DNA from: Fulvivirga imtechensis AK7
GTDB taxonomy: Bacteria > Bacteroidota > Bacteroidia > Cytophagales > Cyclobacteriaceae
Length of the DNA stretch: 64,000 bases
Direction: 5' to 3'
Assembly (NCBI RefSeq): GCF_000331535.1
Contig: NZ_AMZN01000046.1
Location: 1 to 64,000 of the forward strand
The notes below the pieces were generated by a model. That model was not told the DNA's origin and did not search any database. It saw only the letters and a program-made list of their open reading frames with translations. A program made the position numbers and the translations under genes. Shown here piece after piece: positions 17,322-24,928 of the stretch. Positions within the stretch are counted from its first letter, which is position 1, and each line of letters begins with the position of its first letter.

Positions 17322-18686
17322 TTAATTCATGATACCGCAGTGGTCATAGGTTTTATCTATACTGATGAACACATCTTCCCGTGCTTTGTTAAACCAGGTG
17401 TTCAATGCCTTTGTTTTCTTCTCATTCAATGCTGCTGCCTGTATCTTCTGCCAATCCTCACGAAGGTTGGCCTGATGTGGCCTTACTTTGGATTTATAAT
17501 ATAATATCCTTACCGCCTCCTTACCGTCATCCGTTCTAAAGTTCATGGGCCGGCTGATATCCCCTACCTTCATACTATCAATAGTAAAGAAAACCACAGG
17601 GTCCAGGTCTTCAACCGACACTCTTGTGCCACCTACCTGGTCCATAAAAAAGCCTCCGTTACCTGCTGTGTAAATATCATCTGAATATTCCTTGGCTGCC
17701 TTTTCGAAAGAAATGCTATCGGCAAGGATCTTACTCCTTATACTATCGAGGTAATTGGTAGCATGTTTAATATCATCTTGTGAAGGAGCGGCCATAAGCA
17801 GTATGTGTCTGCTGTTATACTCATTTCCGCGCCTTTCCAGGAGCTGCACAATATGCACCCCAAACTGCGTTTCAAAAGGTTTCGATATTTCGTTGGGCTT
17901 AAGCTTGAGTGCTGCAGCCTCAAACTCCGGAGCCATCATTCCTCTTTTGGCAAAACCAAGGTTACCACCAAATTTGGCACTACCCGGGTCTTGGGAATAT
18001 TCCTTGGCCAGCGTCTCAAAACTTTCTCCTGCCAGCACTTTATCCCTTATTTCATTTAGTTTGCGCTTGGCCTCTGCGATCTCATCCCTTCCTACTGAAG
18101 GTATCTTTACTACTTGTGCCACTTCCACCTCTGTGGAAAAGTATGGTAAACTATCCTGTGGTATTTTGCTAAAGAACTTCCTCACTTCTGAAGGTGTAAC
18201 CTTTATACCTGAAGTGATAGATTCCTGCATGCGTTGCACCACCAACTGCTCCTTTACCTGATCACGGATATCAGCCTGAAATTCTTCTATGGTTTTACCA
18301 TAATATTCCTCCAGTTGCTCCGCTGATCCACCATACTGTGAAAGTATCATTTGCATTCGTCTATCCAGATTATTGTCCACTTCAGCATCAGTTACAATTA
18401 CAGAATCGATCTCTGCCTTCGCCACCATGAGCTTTTGGCTGATCAGTTGAGCCAGTATCCTGCATTTTGCCTCCGGAGTAGCAGGATTCCCGCTGGCCAG
18501 ATAATTAAGATATGTGGATTCCAGATCGGATTTCAAAACGATGTAATTATCTACCTTGGCTATAATCTTATCCACGACCAGCCCATTTTGCTGGGATTGT
18601 CCGGCTATTGGCGCCATGCCCAACAAGCCTATGTAAATAGCGCTAATTATATATTTCAAATGACTTGTCTTTTGTTGCTCTTTCAT
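17322..18686 (-). CDS. SurA-like peptidylprolyl isomerase
   Basis: Start at ATG 18686 (454 residues), where KEQQKTSHLKYIISAIYI..GQSQQ gives a signal peptide; the frame is open to 18719 but that adds residues before the signal. It overlaps the previous gene by 44 bases. A SurA N-terminal helical chaperone domain (about 35-175) is followed by two rotamase (parvulin) domains: the first contains SFETLAKEYSQDPGSAKFGG and GVHIVQLLER, the second SRHILLMA through GGFFMDQVGG. Periplasmic chaperone and prolyl isomerase for outer-membrane proteins. It is the most SurA-like of three consecutive genes and would serve the many outer-membrane and T9SS cargo proteins this organism makes. Confidence 0.85.
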   Translation of the reverse strand: MKEQQKTSHLKYIISAIYIGLLGMAPIAGQSQQNGLVVDKIIAKVDNYIVLKSDLESTYLNYLASGNPATPEAKCRILAQLISQKLMVAKAEIDSVIVTDAEVDNNLDRRMQMILSQYGGSAEQLEEYYGKTIEEFQADIRDQVKEQLVVQRMQESITSGIKVTPSEVRKFFSKIPQDSLPYFSTEVEVAQVVKIPSVGRDEIAEAKRKLNEIRDKVLAGESFETLAKEYSQDPGSAKFGGNLGFAKRGMMAPEFEAAALKLKPNEISKPFETQFGVHIVQLLERRGNEYNSRHILLMAAPSQDDIKHATNYLDSIRSKILADSISFEKAAKEYSDDIYTAGNGGFFMDQVGGTRVSVEDLDPVVFFTIDSMKVGDISRPMNFRTDDGKEAVRILYYKSKVRPHQANLREDWQKIQAAALNEKKTKALNTWFNKAREDVFISIDKTYDHCGIMN

Positions 18687-19527
18687 ATACATCCTCTTCA
18701 AGCTGTTTGGCCAGCCCAACTTTTCGCTTGTTAATAATAATATTTTTTATGTCTTCCTTAACAAATTCAAGAGGAGATACATTATCCGATATGCGGTACT
18801 CCTCTATCTTAAGGAAATATAGGAATTGATCATCCGAACTCTCCACAAACCGCTGATTTTTCAGGAATTGTACTTTATTGGGTATTTCAGCCAGGGGTGA
18901 GTTTTTGATCACTTCATCAAACACCATCCACACGCTGTCATCCAGTTGATATTGAGTAGCAAAGCTCAGACAATACGAATTCAACTCTTCGATATCATCC
19001 ACCTTTTGCGACATTAACAGTGACTTTATCTTTTTAGTTTTTGGCGCCCCCCTGGGTACTTTTATAAATTTGCCCCTCACTATGTTTTGCTTTAAAACAA
19101 AGTTATCGATGTTCTCTTCATAATATTTTTCAACCTCCTCATCCGAAACGATGGTGTTCAAATTTTTATTTACATAGTATGCCTGATACTCATACCCCAT
19201 AAGACTATATTTATAGTCAAGGATCTTGCGCTCTATATCAGCTTCGTCAAATTCTATCTTAGTGGCTGCTTCCTGAATGAGTAACTGCTTGTGTATCCAG
19301 TTATTAACAAAACGTTGAACACGTTCGGTGCTATCTTCTTTACTCATACCGGCTGGGGCTATCCCTTCAACATCTTCAGGGTACAGATACTGATCGCGCA
19401 CCCTGGCAATGGGGTCACTCAATGACGCTTTCTTTTTCGGGTCTTCTTTCATTTTGATCAGGTCGCAACTGATTATAAACAACCCGCAGAACAGCAACAG
19501 CAAACTTCTATTTTTCCAATTGGTCAT
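18643..19527 (-). CDS. lipoprotein with SurA_N-like chaperone fold
   Basis: 294 residues. N-terminal signal with lipobox FIISC (about residues 17-21) predicts a periplasmic-facing lipoprotein. The remaining sequence is helical and charged and resembles the SurA/PpiD N-terminal chaperone region (FVNNWIHKQLLIQEAA; EKYYEENIDNFVLKQ). I do not see a complete parvulin signature (no GG..G block), so it may be a chaperone without isomerase activity. It overlaps both neighbours (20 bases with the upstream PPIase gene, 44 with the SurA-like gene), which implies one translationally coupled operon. Confidence 0.65.
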   Translation of the reverse strand: MTNWKNRSLLLLFCGLFIISCDLIKMKEDPKKKASLSDPIARVRDQYLYPEDVEGIAPAGMSKEDSTERVQRFVNNWIHKQLLIQEAATKIEFDEADIERKILDYKYSLMGYEYQAYYVNKNLNTIVSDEEVEKYYEENIDNFVLKQNIVRGKFIKVPRGAPKTKKIKSLLMSQKVDDIEELNSYCLSFATQYQLDDSVWMVFDEVIKNSPLAEIPNKVQFLKNQRFVESSDDQFLYFLKIEEYRISDNVSPLEFVKEDIKNIIINKRKVGLAKQLEEDVYERATKDKSFEIYN

Positions 19528-21493
19528 AAATGTAGTTTAGCCCTTCCTTATTTACTTCAACTGTATATTTTTCTTTCAGCTTTTCCACCCATTGTTTCTC
19601 CAGGTGGTTTTGGTAGTCGGAAATCACCAATCCCCTGATCTCGTTTAGCTCCTTAGATGAGGCCGGAAGTACCTCCCGGATCAATACCAGGTTATACCTC
19701 CCGTTCCAGTTTATACGCTGGATGCCTTGCTCCCATTTAATCTTATCAATAACAGGATGATCTCCCCTTTCAAAAAGTCCTTCCTCAACCTGTAAAGTTA
19801 AAGCGGTTTTATTATTATATTTCCTTTCCAGGTCCTTTTTTGATAAATAAAGAGAATCCCCGGAATTAATAAGCTGTTCAATATCAGCTAAAACCGTGTT
19901 GTTATCCGAGTTGTAGACAATTGCACTCACCCTTTGGTCCCACACATACTTAGCCAGATTGTCATCAAAATATTGCTTCAACCCCACTGTATCCTGAACA
20001 GCCTTATTCCAAACTTCACGCTCCATGAGTTCAAAAAGCAAAATTCCTTCTTTATATTCCTTCACAAGCATTTTATAATCAATGTACTTGTCCTCGAGGT
20101 GGTCCTCCTCATATGATATAATGGTATCTTCTATAAAATTATTGTACAACACCTGCATATAAACTTCAGGACCATACGAGGCCGGCTTTTGTTTGCTCTG
20201 TACATAGGTGAAGAAATCCTTTACGGTGTAAGTTCGCTCACCTATTAAAAAGAGTGGCTCATTTAAAACGTTGTTCTCTGTTGAATATTTCCAACTACCC
20301 CTGATCAAACTACTGTCGGCATAGCTCCATAGTTGATTCTTGAAGGCAGTCTCCTTAAAGCTGTTTTCTTTCTTCAGTCTGCTGATCAAAAATTTCCTGT
20401 TGAGCTGTGCTCTTGAGTCCCTGTCTATTCTGGACTTGATTGAGGGTTCCATTTCCTCAAAGCTTTCCAACGGGATTTTCTTTTCCAGCCTGATAATATG
20501 CCAGCCATACGGGGTCATCACGGGATCTGAGATATCTCCCGGCTCCTCAAGGTTAAAGGCTGCCTCCTGGAAACTATATGGCATCTGTCCTACTTTGAAA
20601 GGCCTGAGCTTACCACCGGCATTTTTAGTATTGATATCCTCGGAAAATTGTCTGGCCAGGTCATCCCAATTCACGCCTCCATTGGCCTGATCATAGATCT
20701 CAAATATTTTATTTCGGGCGGCCAGCGAATCTGATTTATTGGACTGGATACGTATCATTATATGAGAAACCTCAGCGCTGCCCTGGCTCGGCCGCTTATC
20801 TAAAACCTTAACGAGATGGTAACCAAAACGGGTTCTCACAGGCTGGGAAATAGCTCCCTTATCTGTATCGTACGCGGCTGATTCAAACGGATATACCATC
20901 TGAAATGAAGTAAAATATCCTAAATTACCCCCGTTTGATCTTGCCGATGGATCATCTGAATACTCCGCAGCTAACTCCGCAAAATCCGTTCCCTCCAGGG
21001 CCCTTTTACGAATATCAACAATTTTATTATATGCTTTTAGCGTATCTTCAGCAGATGCTTTTTCATCTACTGCAATCAATATATGAGAAGCGTTTACCTC
21101 TGTCTTATATCTTTCGTAGGCTTCTTTGATAAGTTTTTCTGTCACCAGGTTTTCTGTCAGGTAGGGCTTCTTCAGTTGTTCTCTATAGGTAGAGAATTCT
21201 CTATAGAAGGCCTCAGTCGTGTCCATCCCCCTTTTTTTTGCCTCTGCAACCTTCAATTTGAAATTGATATAAAGATCAAGGTATTCGTTTATATCCTGAC
21301 GAGTGAAGGCACTGTCATTGTTAACGTTATTCTTTTTATAGACATAGATAAATTCATCGGTTGGCACAGGTTCGCCTGCTACGTTAAGAAGCTCTTTTGG
21401 CTGATTATTGTTTTTTTTTCCTGTACCTGATATATCTGAGGGGGCTTTACACGCAGCAAGGAGTAGTAAAGCCAGAAATAACTGATGCTTCAT
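19508..21493 (-). CDS. lipoprotein peptidylprolyl isomerase with two parvulin domains
   Basis: ATG 21493 gives 661 residues with signal peptide and lipobox LLAACKAP; the frame opens 15 codons earlier. The N-terminal helical region (about 30-120) is followed by parvulin domain 1, starting at VNASHILIAVDE and including YSDDPSARSNGGNLGYF and RFGYHLVKVLDK. Domain 2 starts at VSHIMIRIQ and includes FSEDINTKNAGGKLRPF and PYGWHIIRLEKK. A ~300-residue C-terminal region of SurA/PpiD-like character with no known motif follows. It is probably anchored to the outer-membrane inner leaflet or the inner membrane and assists protein folding in the periplasm. First gene of the three-gene PPIase operon. Confidence 0.83.
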   Translation of the reverse strand: MKHQLFLALLLLAACKAPSDISGTGKKNNNQPKELLNVAGEPVPTDEFIYVYKKNNVNNDSAFTRQDINEYLDLYINFKLKVAEAKKRGMDTTEAFYREFSTYREQLKKPYLTENLVTEKLIKEAYERYKTEVNASHILIAVDEKASAEDTLKAYNKIVDIRKRALEGTDFAELAAEYSDDPSARSNGGNLGYFTSFQMVYPFESAAYDTDKGAISQPVRTRFGYHLVKVLDKRPSQGSAEVSHIMIRIQSNKSDSLAARNKIFEIYDQANGGVNWDDLARQFSEDINTKNAGGKLRPFKVGQMPYSFQEAAFNLEEPGDISDPVMTPYGWHIIRLEKKIPLESFEEMEPSIKSRIDRDSRAQLNRKFLISRLKKENSFKETAFKNQLWSYADSSLIRGSWKYSTENNVLNEPLFLIGERTYTVKDFFTYVQSKQKPASYGPEVYMQVLYNNFIEDTIISYEEDHLEDKYIDYKMLVKEYKEGILLFELMEREVWNKAVQDTVGLKQYFDDNLAKYVWDQRVSAIVYNSDNNTVLADIEQLINSGDSLYLSKKDLERKYNNKTALTLQVEEGLFERGDHPVIDKIKWEQGIQRINWNGRYNLVLIREVLPASSKELNEIRGLVISDYQNHLEKQWVEKLKEKYTVEVNKEGLNYIYDQLEK

Positions 21494-21580
21494 TCTAAAT
21501 ATTTTTTTCCAAAACCTTGCAATTTTAATGAATTTCAACGGAAAATGTGGGAATATTAAAGAATTAGTGGTGAGAAGGCT

Positions 21581-22000
21581 TTAATTAATATGGATCTTTT
21601 TTACGAGGCGGCAAACGTGTTTCTTTTTATCAGATATGATTTGAATGTCATCCATGATCCTTTTGACCAGTATCAAGCCAATACCTCCCTTTCTTTGCTT
21701 TTTTATAATATCTTCAATGGAAGGCTCCTGGTAATCATTGATATCAAATATTTCTGCGTTGTCAATTATATTAAACTCAAGGCCTTTGCCCTTATCAACC
21801 TTGATCTCAATCTCTATAGATTCTTTTGGGTTGCAGCCGTGTGAATGTATCATCAGGTTAGCACAAACTTCATCAATAGCAAGCACCAGCGTACTTACTT
21901 CTACCTCCGAAAGCCCATGCTTATCCAGCACTTCCTTCACAAAGCACCTTATCTCCTTGAGCTTTTCCTTCTTGCACGGCACTTTATAACAGTACTTCAT
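21581..22000 (-). CDS. anti-sigma factor kinase (RsbW/SpoIIAB-like HATPase)
   Basis: 139 residues. GHKL ATPase boxes: N box VLAIDEVCANLMIHSHG (about residues 42-58; key Glu and Asn), G1 box NIIDNAEIFD (about 77-86), and the glycine-rich lid KGGIGLILVKRIMDD (about 105-119). Such kinases bind a sigma factor or another target and phosphorylate a STAS antagonist. The start overlaps the STAS gene stop by 4 bases (ATGA), and the SpoIIE-type phosphatase is just upstream, so the three proteins form a complete partner-switching module. No sigma factor gene is beside it, so the controlled target is unknown. Confidence 0.88.
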   Translation of the reverse strand: MKYCYKVPCKKEKLKEIRCFVKEVLDKHGLSEVEVSTLVLAIDEVCANLMIHSHGCNPKESIEIEIKVDKGKGLEFNIIDNAEIFDINDYQEPSIEDIIKKQRKGGIGLILVKRIMDDIQIISDKKKHVCRLVKKIHIN

Positions 22001-22335
22001 CCTAGTAAAGCTTTTGCCTCCATTTTAGTTCCTTCAATTTTCAACAACTGGTCGAGGCCAAGTATCCCAAAAACGTTGGCAACTTTATCATTAAGACCAA
22101 AAATAACAAGGTTAACATTATTCTTCTTGAATTCTTCAATATAAGACATAAAAACACCTAACCCGGCTGAAGAAATGTACTCAAGCGATGTACAATCTAC
22201 CAGCAGCTTTTTGGTTCCATCATTTATAGCATCACTGATGGCACTATCTAATTCAATTGAAGAACTGGCATCTACTTCTCCCTTGATAGCTATCACTTCG
22301 TATTCGCCTTCCTTAATTCTTTTAATGTCAACCAT
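21997..22335 (-). CDS. STAS-domain anti-anti-sigma factor
   Basis: 112 residues, a single STAS domain. LVDCTSLEYISSAGLGVFMSY-type motif near residues 46-66: the second Ser of ISSAG is the usual phosphorylation site. In the partner-switching scheme the unphosphorylated STAS protein captures the anti-sigma kinase and releases the target; the downstream kinase inactivates it and the SpoIIE-type phosphatase restores it. It lies 41 bp after the phosphatase gene and overlaps the kinase gene by 4 bases. Confidence 0.9.
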   Translation of the reverse strand: MVDIKRIKEGEYEVIAIKGEVDASSSIELDSAISDAINDGTKKLLVDCTSLEYISSAGLGVFMSYIEEFKKNNVNLVIFGLNDKVANVFGILGLDQLLKIEGTKMEAKALLG

Positions 22336-22376
22336 AATTATTTTACGTAATATCTAAACTAATGTTTGTACTTACT

Positions 22377-24470
22377 CTATTTGAACTTGATGATCAATGT
22401 TGTATAATCATCATCAATCGATCTGGTTCCCGAAAATTCGTATAGTTCCCTGATCAGATCTTTTTGTATCTCCTGAACGCTTTTTTTATGAACACGCTCT
22501 ATAAACTTCTGTAGTCTTTCATATCCAAACTCCTCTCCTTTGGCATTCTTGGCCTCAGTTATCCCATCTGTGTAAAGCACTACTATGTCGCCACATTTAT
22601 AATGAAAAGTATTGGTTTGTATGTAATTCCCAAATTCATCATTTCGAAGTATCCCCAAGCCTAACCCCTTGTTCTGAAAATAGGATGCCTGGTCATGTTC
22701 GGCATCATAAAATAGTGTAGGACAATGTCCTGCTCTTGCAAACTCCACTGTTTTCGATTTGCTATTAATTACAAAAAAGGAAGTTGTAATAAAAGAGGCC
22801 TTATCGAGGCAGAAACTCAGCGCCTTGTTTGCCCTTACTAAAAAATCTTTCGGAGACAGATCCAACTGCGCCAGGCTGTGGAAAATCCCTTTCATTTGAG
22901 ACATGTGAAAGGCCGCAGAAGTCCCCTTGCCGGAAACATCGCTGATGACCAGGGCTATTTTGTATTTGCCAACCCTGTAAGAATCATAATAATCACCCCC
23001 AACCTCGTCAGCAGCTTCAGAAAAAGCCATTATTTCATAGTCCCCATCGTGATCCAGCACCTTAGGTAGTAAGCTGCTTTGCACTCTTTTGGCAATTTTT
23101 AATTCCTCTTTATAGCGTTCATTCTCAAGCGCCTCTGACAGCAATCTGAAGTTTTCTATGGATATCCCCGCCTGGTTTGTGAAAGTATCGATGATCTTGG
23201 TCATTTCTTTGTTAAAGCCATCGCTTACATCCTTAAGCAGGGCAAGTGTACCCAACTGCTGGTTTTTTACATATATGGGAAAAGCCATAATAGACCTAAA
23301 TCTTGACCCTTTAAGGGTGGATAAATATTTATTCAGGTTTATCGTTTTGTCACTACTTCTATCTAATACGCCTCTTACATTGTTGTCGCTAATATGTTTT
23401 TTTATTGCCTCGATCTCCTTTACAGTGATCCCCTGTGTATAGAACTGACTTTTTTGGCCATTCGATGAAATTTCAATCCAGGCTGCGTCTGCAAACACGG
23501 TACTTACTGCGCTCTCAAGCAGAATATCATACACCCGTTCCTCGCTTTGCTCAGTCTGGATTGACTGACTAAGTCTTTGGAAATTAACCACTTCTTCGAG
23601 CTTTTGTTCGAAAACTGATGAAGTAGGTAAATTGAATAGTATCACCAGTAGCGAGAACAGTGCGTATATAAAAATAAATGCTATCAGGGACGTTATAAAT
23701 ACATTACTCCTGAAATCCGCAAATGCTGCTGTTGATGCAGCAATATCACTTGCCAGACTAAAAAGGGTAAAAGCAAAATAGCCCAGGTAAAACATGGCCA
23801 AGGCTATAAGCAGAATGCTTTTCCACTTCTGCTTAAAATTGAGGTAGGCCACCCATTTCATGTTTGCAGAAAGGAAAACTCCCATGAGCACCAGCAGCAC
23901 AGAATAATATTCTTCCAGGTCTCTTACCGCAGGGATCGGCAAAACGTTGTAAAGCAGGCTGAACAACAGCGAATACTCAAATATCTGCCAAACGGTAAGC
24001 AAAAATTTGGACTTCTGATAAAGGATCAACCTTTTCCATACGATGAATGTCGATATCAGAAATGAACAGATAAGCCCGAGATTGATCAGGTATATGAAGT
24101 CAAGGAAGATTACATTTTGAACCAGCTTTGTACTACCAAGCAGGTTCAGAAACAATCTAAAGGCTAATGATACGATCGTTGTTATCAGACCTGTTACAAA
24201 AACCTTCCACAGCAGGTCCACAAAATTGATGCTTTCTGCCTTTTCAATCCTATACTTAAAAAATATGAATAAGGATAAAATAAACAGGCTAAGCATGACG
24301 GGCGGTATGTCTGCACTAATGCCCGGTTTCAGATTATTGGTCGCGCTAAATACTACAGAAAGGTCAGTAAATAACAGCCCCACCCACGATATGATGGCAA
24401 AAACCGTACTTAATCTTATTATAGCCTTTCTGCTGAACATTGCTTTTAAAAACGTAAGTCTGCAACGCAA
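22377..24470 (-). CDS. membrane PP2C-type SpoIIE phosphatase with GAF domain
   Basis: 697 residues (ATG 24440 would remove 10). About eight hydrophobic segments occupy residues ~15-285, so a sensor region is embedded in the membrane. A GAF-like domain (about 300-450) and a short coiled coil lead to the SpoIIE/PP2C domain (about 480-697) with metal-binding Asp residues: ADEVGGDYYD, VISDVSGKGTSAA, ARAGHCPTLFYD, VLYTDGITEAKN and DDYTTLII. It should dephosphorylate the STAS protein encoded next and so turn on the pathway in response to a membrane or cytosolic cue. The signal is not readable. A hairpin terminator precedes it, separating it from the T9SS genes. Confidence 0.88.
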   Translation of the reverse strand: MRCRLTFLKAMFSRKAIIRLSTVFAIISWVGLLFTDLSVVFSATNNLKPGISADIPPVMLSLFILSLFIFFKYRIEKAESINFVDLLWKVFVTGLITTIVSLAFRLFLNLLGSTKLVQNVIFLDFIYLINLGLICSFLISTFIVWKRLILYQKSKFLLTVWQIFEYSLLFSLLYNVLPIPAVRDLEEYYSVLLVLMGVFLSANMKWVAYLNFKQKWKSILLIALAMFYLGYFAFTLFSLASDIAASTAAFADFRSNVFITSLIAFIFIYALFSLLVILFNLPTSSVFEQKLEEVVNFQRLSQSIQTEQSEERVYDILLESAVSTVFADAAWIEISSNGQKSQFYTQGITVKEIEAIKKHISDNNVRGVLDRSSDKTINLNKYLSTLKGSRFRSIMAFPIYVKNQQLGTLALLKDVSDGFNKEMTKIIDTFTNQAGISIENFRLLSEALENERYKEELKIAKRVQSSLLPKVLDHDGDYEIMAFSEAADEVGGDYYDSYRVGKYKIALVISDVSGKGTSAAFHMSQMKGIFHSLAQLDLSPKDFLVRANKALSFCLDKASFITTSFFVINSKSKTVEFARAGHCPTLFYDAEHDQASYFQNKGLGLGILRNDEFGNYIQTNTFHYKCGDIVVLYTDGITEAKNAKGEEFGYERLQKFIERVHKKSVQEIQKDLIRELYEFSGTRSIDDDYTTLIIKFK

Positions 24471-24522
24471 TTGTATAATGCGGGTTGAAGATAATAAATT
24501 ATCCTTTCCCGTATAATAAGAA

Positions 24523-24547
24523 AAGCCACTTCATTCTAAAGTGGCTT
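24523..24547 (-). terminator. intrinsic terminator upstream of the SpoIIE-type gene
   Basis: Perfect 9-bp stem AAGCCACTT / AAGTGGCTT with a 7-base loop (24532-24538). On the minus strand it is followed by TTTTCTTATTAT. It would stop minus-strand transcription coming from the T9SS quartet, 382 bp after the stop of the last gene of that set, before the phosphatase gene. The intervening stretch is an inserted TIR element. Confidence 0.65.
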
Positions 24548-24556
24548 AAATTTCTC

Positions 24557-24856
24557 CCCTAATTAGTGTCTACTCTAAGAAAACTCTTGTCGTCATCGCG
24601 CCTGTTCCGGGCTTGCCACGGGGAGGAATCGAAGTGATCCCCCTCTTAATACACGCCAAAGATGAGAGGATTGCCGGCACTTCGTTACCGATGACGTATT
24701 ATTCAACATTTGGATTTGCAACAAGTTGATGTCCCATTTCTTTCGCTGCAGCTTTTCAACAGAACAATTCGTCATCTCATTTTGTGCGTTTTTGTGAAAA
24801 ATGTTAAGTCTCGCAATGACGATAAATTGCGTTTTCTTATAGACACTAATTAATTA
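24557..24856. mobile_element. non-autonomous TIR element (MITE-like)
   Basis: Left end AATTAGTGTCT..CTAAGAAAAC (24559-24583) and right end GTTTTCTTATAGACACTAATT (24833-24853) are inverted copies of each other, ~295 bp apart, with AT-rich TAATTA flanks. The right end matches the ends of the elements at 33514-33562, 40562-40650 and 58375-58503 (core TTTTCTTAGAGACACTA). The interior has no credible gene; it contains GTCATCGCG and GGAATCGAAG words seen in other intergenic repeats here (compare 62386-62405). Confidence 0.5.
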
Positions 24857-24919
24857 ACGTGAGTTCGATATAAAATGCTTTAAAAAGGGCAGTCATCCTA
24901 TATCGAACTCACGTTAATT
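24852..24919. repeat. perfect 21-bp inverted repeat after the first T9SS gene
   Basis: Arms 24852-24872 and 24899-24919 are exact reverse complements (each contains AACGTGAGTTCGATATA or its complement), with a 26-base loop. It lies 9 bp beyond the stop of the T9SS gene that ends at 24929. As RNA it would be a strong hairpin and could protect or terminate that transcript; as DNA it could be the end of an element. There is no long T-run. Confidence 0.6.
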
Positions 24920-24928
24920 GTTTAAAAA

